A DNA stretch of 64,000 nt from Amphiura filiformis. Its lineage: Eukaryota; Echinodermata; Ophiuroidea; Amphilepidida; Amphiuridae. This document shows positions 41,301 to 50,300 of this stretch, one piece after another (positions within the stretch are counted from its first letter, which is position 1; every line of letters starts with the position of its first letter). Below the pieces are notes generated by a model. It saw nothing but the letters and a program-made list of their open reading frames with translations, was not told the origin of the DNA and made no database searches. Both the position numbers and the translations under genes were made by a program. Location: assembly GCF_039555335.1 (NCBI RefSeq), contig NC_092628.1, forward strand, positions 78,618,713-78,682,712, written 5' to 3'.

Positions 41301-44300
41301 TGTCGAGTTACGTTGGTTTGTACGTCCCCTAACCTTTAATATTGTAAAATTTTACGCTGTTACACATTGGAAAATTAACATTTTTATCATATTTTATGTC
41401 TATCTTATGGTTTTTCTGTTAAAAATAATACTGGAAAGTTAGAGCAATCAATTAGCTACATGTTGATACCAAAATGAATTCATTACTATGAGTAAAGGTT
41501 GAGTTATGGTGGTTTTTATTTCCCTACCCTTAATAATGCCATATTTGACATGGTTATACATAGAAAAGTAACCTTTTCTCACATTTTATGGCTATCTACC
41601 TGACAATTAATGTTTGCTTTGCTTTAAAATAATACTAACACGTTTTAACAATCAATTAGCTACATATTAATTCCAAAATGAATTCATTATCATGAGTTGA
41701 AGTTGAGTTATGATGGTTTATATTTCCCCTACCCCTTAATATTGTTATATACACACGCTGCTACATGTGGAAAAGTAACTCTTTGTTTACATTTTCAGTC
41801 GATTTTCCTGACAAACAGCGGTTGATCTCACCCCACACATATAAATATTCAAAATATTACATGAATGGCAACTTACCAAACAAATTTTGTTAATAGAACT
41901 TATATAGTTCAGCCGAGTGACATATTAAGACATGTAAAACACCCCAACCCTGAACCCTATACACACCCCGCACCCACCCCCACATACCCAACCCCACCTA
42001 CCCCAAACCCACACAACACAAACCAACATGCAAGCAAACATGCACATACATAAATATTTGAACCAGAACATCAAAGTTTGCCTAGATATGCTTGATATTA
42101 AAAACAAAATTAAAAAATGGAAACTTAATTAATTTTGAAAATAGAAATTGACACAATAGTAAAATTTGAAGCCAATGTCACAAAAACACCCACCCTACGC
42201 ATTGTTGTGAAAAATCCGATTTTTCACTAGTGTATGGACTGGCCACTTCAAATCATGATCAAATGAAACCTAGGTTTGCTTTCAAATAATACTAAGCAGT
42301 TAGAACAATCAATTAGCTACATATTCATACCAAAATAAATTCATTATTATGAGTAAAGGTTGAGTTCTTGGAGTTTATATTTCCCCTACCCCTTAATTTT
42401 GTCCTATTTTTGGTGATTTTATGCGATTATAAGTCCATACATAAAATGACCTGTAAAAAAAAAGTGATACCACAATTTGAGTCCACTACCTACCTAGCAG
42501 TGATCTAGAGGGTCCATACTAACTACCTATGGTGTCAAACCTTGTATGTAGTGGGGGATGAACCAAGTCCTTATTTAGGCCCCCTGTGGGATCTTGCTCC
42601 TGGACTATTCAGGGTGATGTGTTGGCACCATTCCTGTTTATTATCCTGGTAGACTACCTTCTGAAGAAATCAACTTCTGGAATTGACGCTGGAATTGTTA
42701 CTTACCCACGTCGGTCAAGCAGGTATCCTGCTAGGATGCTGAATGACCTGGATTTTGCTGATGATTTTGCCCTGTTGGAATCTTCCATACTACTGTTGCA
42801 TAAGTGTGAGTGTCAGGCTACTAGTGACCACAACACTGGACCCAAACATAATGTTGTAAACATCAATAATTAGTGAAAATATTTTGAGAGTTTGAATCCT
42901 GGTGCTCTACTAAACCAATCAGTACCACAATGAAAAGAGGGTAATGAGTGAATAAAACCTTTTTGCGTTTAGCACTTCCATATTAGGCACCAGGCTGATC
43001 TTCTGAAAATGTTCCGATTGGAATGTTCAATGTTATTAGTAGCCAACTAAAATCTATAACACATATCCATGTACAAAGTACTCTACATTTTGAAACCTAC
43101 TTGTCTAGTTTCTTTGTCATAAGTTCATTCATTCATTCATTCATTCATTTATTTATTTCCACAATTCACATAGAAATACAAAATACGCATTAAAATACCA
43201 TCAAAGAATCATGGAGGAGATGGCCGAAAGGCCAGTAAGGCCAGAGGTAGCCATCCCCTTTAACAGAAAAGTTACCAAACAGAAAATTCAACAGCAAATA
43301 ATAAAAATTAAAAACAACAAACGTGATTACGTTTACGTAAGTGATTACTTGATCAGTGGTGTAGCCAGGGTGAGTCAGGGAGGGAGGGGGAGGGCGAAGC
43401 AATGGACAACCAAGGGGGTGCAGCATTCACATTTATAACCAGTTGATTCAGAACAATTCTAGATCAGTACATCTTACATCAGTACATGGATATGCTTTAT
43501 AGAACTTTAGCTACTAACCAGGCTGATCTGTCTACATAAAAAATACATTTAGTGATGTCCTTACAGACATATTGTGGCAACTCACCCATGGCCAAAGTAG
43601 ATGTTTTGTAGCAAACCAAGCAGCCCTTTCCTTGATGTTTGACACCATATATTGAGCAATGAATTTCACATTGGTGGAATTAACTGGTGTACTCATTTCT
43701 GGATGATGACCATCAGCAGGCTTAGGAAACATGACATAACCATTCCAGAAAAATCCTGTCCTATTGGTTATAAATAGGATTGATTACAAACAAAATGGTT
43801 CAACAGAAAAAGTAATCTACGAGATATAATCTTCCCGGGGGGATTACTCATACATGAAAGTTTTAAGCATCCGCGTGAAAGAAAACAAGGATTTAGGCTG
43901 GTTTTGAAAAGCAAAACGAGGATCCGCGATTAGGGTCTCAAAACACTCATTTTACTGAAAGGGGTGTTTTTTTTAAGGACGATCCTCGCTTAGGGTAGTT
44001 TTTTTTAAATTATTAACGGACATTAGTGATGACATATTTATCAAGTTATTCGGCACAAAAGAGTGGTTTCTGAGCAATTTTACTAACCCGACTTTTTAAA
44101 AATTGGAACCGACTTCAACAGCGCCAATTTTAAGCTTACCGATATCATCACTGTCACTGAATGGCACTCTACCAACACACGCAATGAATAGGGACAAATT
44201 TCAAACCAATTCCTCACTTGATGGTGTTTTTATATCGTCTGTTCTGGTTTAGGGGTAAATTTCAAACCAATTCCTCGCTTAGGGTGTTTTTATTTGAGTA

Positions 44301-47300
44301 AAATCCTTGTTTTGGGTTAGTTTGACAAATTTTCGACATTCTAGCTTAGGGTCATTTTTGAAAGTCAATTCATGCGGATGCTTACAACTTTTATACATGA
44401 GTGCCCCCCCCCCCGGAATCATTCAAGTCATAAAAAGTATAAATTTCTATATGGGCTGTTCTCTTTTTGAAATGCTACATAAATATTAGCTTTCTTATGC
44501 TGGTTTACAGTTAGAGTCATTAAGATTTTAAAAAGAAGAATACGAGTGGATATCATCACAGCATCACCATCTGCTGAGGACACTAGTCAACCTAGCGAAA
44601 ACATTCAAGGTGAGCAAATCGTCGCTGTTTTGGCATACTGTCGTATGATGATTTTTGGGCAAAATGATTTACCGTATTTCGTCAAATAAACGCCCCCGGG
44701 GGCGTTACATTTTCCCAAAGGGGGGGGGCGTTTATTCAAATTTAATTTTAGAACGATAATTCCCGTTAAAATCATTAGGTAAACGTAAAACTCACGCTAA
44801 AATGACGAACTATGAACTAGAAACACTGACTTCTGGTTCATTTCCGGGTTTCCAATCCAGATTTTCGCCAATTATTGACGCTATTATCGACCATGTGGAC
44901 AACTTGGTAAGCTTACTACACAAGATAGCATGGAAATATCGGCATTCTTTAAACATCTTGGTTGAAAAAAGTGGTGGGGGCGTTTATTTGAGGGGGGCGA
45001 CTATTTGACGAAATACGGTATATAAACTTTCAAAATCTATGAATAAAACTCTATATATTCACAAAGTTTTGAGACCTAAATGTAATTAGTTAATGACATA
45101 TGGCACTAATTAGTATGATACGACATGTTTTTTATGTAACCCCCCCTAAATCTTCATTCTGTGTTTTGGCATACAGTCGTATCATGATATGTCGCCATAG
45201 GCCACCGTGTAACCGCAGTTGCCTATTGTTTTGGCATACTGTCGTATCACATGGCGTATCATATATTAATACATAGGTTGTCAAATTGTGCATATTTTGG
45301 CATACTGCCGTATGAGTTTGCAGATTAATTACTTCTAATTAATGAATGAATAAAAAGTTTGTATTATGTTGAGAACAAAGATAAATATATTATTGATTAT
45401 ATTCTTTGATAATAACAAACATATTTTACTTTGGTGCACTCCAGTGGGTCTTCAAAAATTGGAAAAACTTTAAATGCGATTTTCTCAAATCTGCATTTTT
45501 CGTCATACGACAGTATGCCAAAACAGCGACGAAATATTCGTAAACACTTGAGAACGTTCCTGCAATCTCATTGGTTCTTACCCGTGTGATATGACACGAT
45601 ATCACACGGGTCAGCTGCATGCATCAACGCGATACGCTGTGCTCGCTATTTGAACCAATCGGGAGGCGCATAGCAACAACAGGACTGATTGATTTTAAGC
45701 CCTAGGTAGTTCCTTATAAAATGTAGGACTTAATTTGATTAAAATTTGTAATATACTTATGATATTTCTATTTGAATTGAAGTGTTTAAGAATGAGAATA
45801 AAGGTATTGTTTTTAGCATGTCGTGCATCTATCGTCTCATATAACACGGCGACATCATTATTTTTGACGTAAAACAACCCGGCTTCGCCTCATTGTTTTA
45901 CTTAAAATAATGATGTCGCCCATGTTATATGAGACGATAGATGCACTCCAGGGGCTAAAACAATACCTTTATTCTCTAAATAGTGTAGTGTTTCAGTTAA
46001 ACTCTTTAATCATTAAAAAAAGAAGGTTAGCAAATAATAGTGTAGCGTTTAAGTTAAACTCTTTATTATTAAAAACAAGGGTTATTAGCAAAACTAGATG
46101 AAAGAAATAACACAATAAGCTAACACAAGCAGAATGTCCCTATGGAGAAACATATGGTATAAACTTCCAGGGTATTATGTACACACAGGATTTATTATCA
46201 ATCTCAAAAGGCACAGATCAAGTAATCTACTGTGGGACAAAGCATTGATCACAACAGTTTTCTGTAGACATAAACATACCAGTAAGAAGTGGTCAGCCCA
46301 GTTCCATCAGAAAAAAGGTATATTAAATAAAGTGTGTTAAAAAACCACTCAAAACACACAACACAAGGTAAAACACCAACAAAGAAACTTACATATTGTC
46401 CATGTTAGGGGGCATACAATACATATAGGAGTCCATCACATGTGTAAATATCTGCTGTTGTGCACCAAGCGATGGGGAAGCTTGCCATACAAACTGAAGA
46501 GTCTATAACAACAAGATGGAACCATAATCAAACACAAAATGATCTCTATGACAGCTAGAGAGAATGGCTATTTATTGTCAACTTACTACATCTTGTTGTC
46601 AATCAATTTAAAACAAGTACTTGCAATTTTATAGTGTCTCATAAAGAATTGTATTATATCACTTAATTTAAGAGTGATAACTGCAGGCAGTGGTGGAACT
46701 ATGGGGAGGGGGCATTCCCCCCACATTAAACCAAAATTACGAACATTTTCACTGTTTGCAGCAATTTTGCGCAAAATTTCCCCCCTTGAAAAAATTCCTA
46801 GTGCCGCCACAGAGTGCAAGAGATTAGTAAGAAAATCATATTTGTAAAGATGGTAAAACTTTTTATTCCTTGTTATCATTTTGCCAGATCACTAAATATT
46901 CTGGTATGATGTATGGGGTTCATCAATAGAATGGCATGATTATTGTCTGCCTCTGGTTTAAACAATCCATCATGCACTCATTTATATTAACTAGTCAATG
47001 CCCATATCACAGTAAATTGCAAGGAGCGTAGTGTTTTTTTGCGACATTATTTCTGTCACTTATTGAAAAAGTCACTGGCATGCCTGGCATCAAATTGCAA
47101 GCAGCTGACTTCAAGGCAATTTTAATGCTACATTTCTAGCCACAGTTGAACATCTCTGTAGTGCTTTTACAATCATTTATTTGATTACTACAGTTTCTGT
47201 CAAAGAAGAACGGCACTTGTTTACATTTTGAGAGCGTACACAGCGTAAACACAGAAGTGGGGTTCTGATTGGCCGATTCAATCGCCTGACAATCATAACA

Positions 47301-50300
47301 GACGCGGTAATCCAACTGGCCGATCATGCGCCAAAACGTTGGTCAGCGCAAATAAAGTTTCGCGTATGTCGCTCATTAACAAGGCGCTCGCATCAATATG
47401 AGCAAGGGACTGCTGTTCTGTTCAGAAACCAGGTGTAGCAACTTTTTTTGATTGCACACTCTGTTCACTTTAGTTTTCAGCAAGGTTCTTCAGCAGTCTG
47501 CTGATTTGACGCTTTTTATGGTGTTAACACGGAATAATAACGTCATCACATCATTCGCTGGTCCCGCTGCGTAGCACCATGTGTCCTAGATCTTTTATGC
47601 GATAATCAGAAAGAGCAGACAGACACTGCTGAAGGAATTTGCTGAATACTATAGAGTATGTATCATGTATTATAAAAGCTTACCTTGTTATTCATCATAG
47701 CCTGTTTCTTGTCATAGCCAATTCTATCTATAAGATGTGCATCAAATCCAGTCAAAGCAAACAGGGTTGGTGTAGCAGCCGACGCACCAAAAGGATCAAT
47801 CTGCCAGGAAAAATGAGGGCGCACTCCAAATGTTTCATAGATGAAGGAGTTACCATCTGATGAAATGAAAATATCACAACTATTTGTTATTATATACTCA
47901 GCATTTAGATGTTCTCAGCATTTGGAATGTTTTATTTTCAGATTTAAAATCGTACATTTTCCATAATTTTGGAAACACCTACAAAATGATGCACACTGAG
48001 CATATGATTCGCAGTTGCAGCAACAAATCACCATCTACACCCTATCAATATGATTGGCAGGTTGGTGTTATATGAATCCCGAAAGTTTACCCAAGACTCA
48101 TAAACCTTGATCTATATTCCCATCATTTCCTCATTGTCTAATGTCTATAACTGGTTTAAGGTGGCTGTGTACTCTCAGACATGCATGTAGTAAAAGTGCA
48201 ATAACTTTGTAATTATTCACATAAAACATATAAAAGTATACATTTTTATGAAGGCAAGACATCAATAAATCTTAATATAAATACAGATTTGGGGTAAAAA
48301 CAACAATTTTGAAGAAAATCACAAAAAAGTGAGTTTTTGGCAATATTTGTTAGGTACATCATAACAAAAAAACACTCTTTCCAAAATATTTTATTTTGTT
48401 TTTAGCTCAATCTTAAGGCTCCATTCCAAAAACGTTTTTTTATTTTTTTTTGATATTGGCCTTATTTTTTGAGATATTGACCATATAAGGCATCAAAATG
48501 AACTTTTAAAATTCAAAACGCCTATTTGCAAAAATGATGCCCAAAATCGAAATAGACCAAAATATAAAAAATGAGAAAACCGTTTCTTGAGTCGATCATG
48601 CTTTTTACGATGATCATATTTGCTTACCTATAGATGCTGTATTTATTGAGTTATAGTGTACCTAAATCGTCTTTTTACCGAGAAAATGAACATTGAAATA
48701 ATGGCCGTTGAAGTTTAAAGTGGTCACATTTTGCACTTTCATCGAATCTCACAGGAGAATGCGACAGTTTTCGCTTTTTGTAACTTATATTACGTGAACA
48801 TCGGGTAAATCCACAGCCCCTTGAGAAGTTTGAGCGAAATCCATTCATAACTTGATATTTAAATCGGGGAAAGAACTTGAAAAAACCCACATTTTATCAG
48901 CTAAAACGGAGCCATTTGACCACTAGGTTTTTGTGAAATCAGTGCTTCCGTGGTGTTTCCATAAGATGCGCCACAAGATGCAGATAAGCGTCGCGTATTT
49001 GTGCGTTAACAAATTGCGCGATACGCAACGCGATGAGTTGTTGCGCGTGTGTACCTTGCTGGTACAACAAAGATTTTCTTTCCTTTTCAATTTCAAACAC
49101 GAGTGGAATAGTGAAATAAAATCCTTAAAATATTGCAGTTGGAGTTTACAAATCTGGATTTTCATTCCTTGTATTTATAAAAAACATAACAAGGTACAAA
49201 CATATCATAAAAACTCAATTTTGAGAAAGAAACAATGGCTAGAGTACACAGCCGCGTTAATTTGACAAACTTCATTCAAAGCCCCGGTTCTGGCACTCCC
49301 GAATATCTGCTGGTAATCAGAGCTGTGCAATACTATTTCCGTCAGAAAGGGGTATGTAGAAATATCGTTCACTTTTTAGTGAAAAAAAGGGACATTGTTG
49401 AAGGGCAAAAATTTAGTGAAATCACTAAAAAAAAATCACTGAAAACTAAAATGAGATGCAAAATGGGGTGTTTTCAAAGTTCGCCAACCAGCATGTGTAC
49501 CTGCGGATACACAGAGTGCCAGAACCGTGTTTAAAGCAAACCTGTCATTTGTTGTATGGTGGCGCTGTATTCCGTAATGCCTCGTCATGCATCACTTGTC
49601 CTCCAATAACAAATTCTAACTGCCCTGATTTGACAAGCTTGTGTACTTGAGTCTGCAAAATAGAATATGGATGCATTGCTGTTAGGTCATCTTAATTTAA
49701 TAGTTTGGCGTAGTGTACTTAAATAGAAGCATGCATTTCATTCCCAACATATTAATATTATGCTTTGTTCTTATACCATTGAACTAAAGGAGGTAAATAC
49801 ACCTGTGTAACACCCTACCTTTTGAGTATTAGTTGCTTGTGTCCACCAGCTACGGAAGAACTCTTGCTCCACAGCGATGAAACGTCGGCTAGAATTCTTA
49901 CTCAACTCCGCCACCACAGTGTTGTATGCATCAATAACATAGTTATCCAGACTTTCCTGAAAAAAAGTGATGGCAATTGTCATCATAAATAGGTTCCAAG
50001 TATTAATGAACAGTTTCTTTCAAGATAACAAATGAAAATTAACTAAGAAATAAACATGATCAACAAATGAACTTTTTTAATAGACAATGGCTGAAAATGG
50101 CAAGATAAAAATTGAAGATTAACTAGGAAATAAACATAATCAACAAATGAACTTTTTCAGAATAAAAATGGTTTGGCAGTATATACCAATTGCAATGGCA
50201 AGACCTACAATTTTTTTTTCATTACCAGTATCCAGCAAACATATCAGTGTATAATTTGCATTCAGAGTTAAAGTGATACCCTTCCGTAGTATGAAACAAA

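Larger units (their letters stand above)
36233..42563. mobile_element. 6.3-kb foldback element built of satellite arrays
   Basis: The first ~130-150 bases (gttcatcccccactacatac onward) reappear almost without change as the inverse complement ending at 42563. Between them the left arm (to ~38350) and the right arm (from ~38600) hold the same ~206-209-bp repeat in opposite orientations, around a ~250-bp unique centre. No transposase is visible. It fills most of MAN2B2 intron 6. Confidence 0.85.

Noticed and set aside
38630..41760. CRISPR-like array
   Set aside because: The ~209-bp monomers are contiguous satellite copies with no spacer pattern, in animal DNA.
47240..47420. GC-richer patch in MAN2B2 intron 4 as an internal promoter
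   Set aside because: No core promoter motifs or coding link could be seen; composition alone is not enough.
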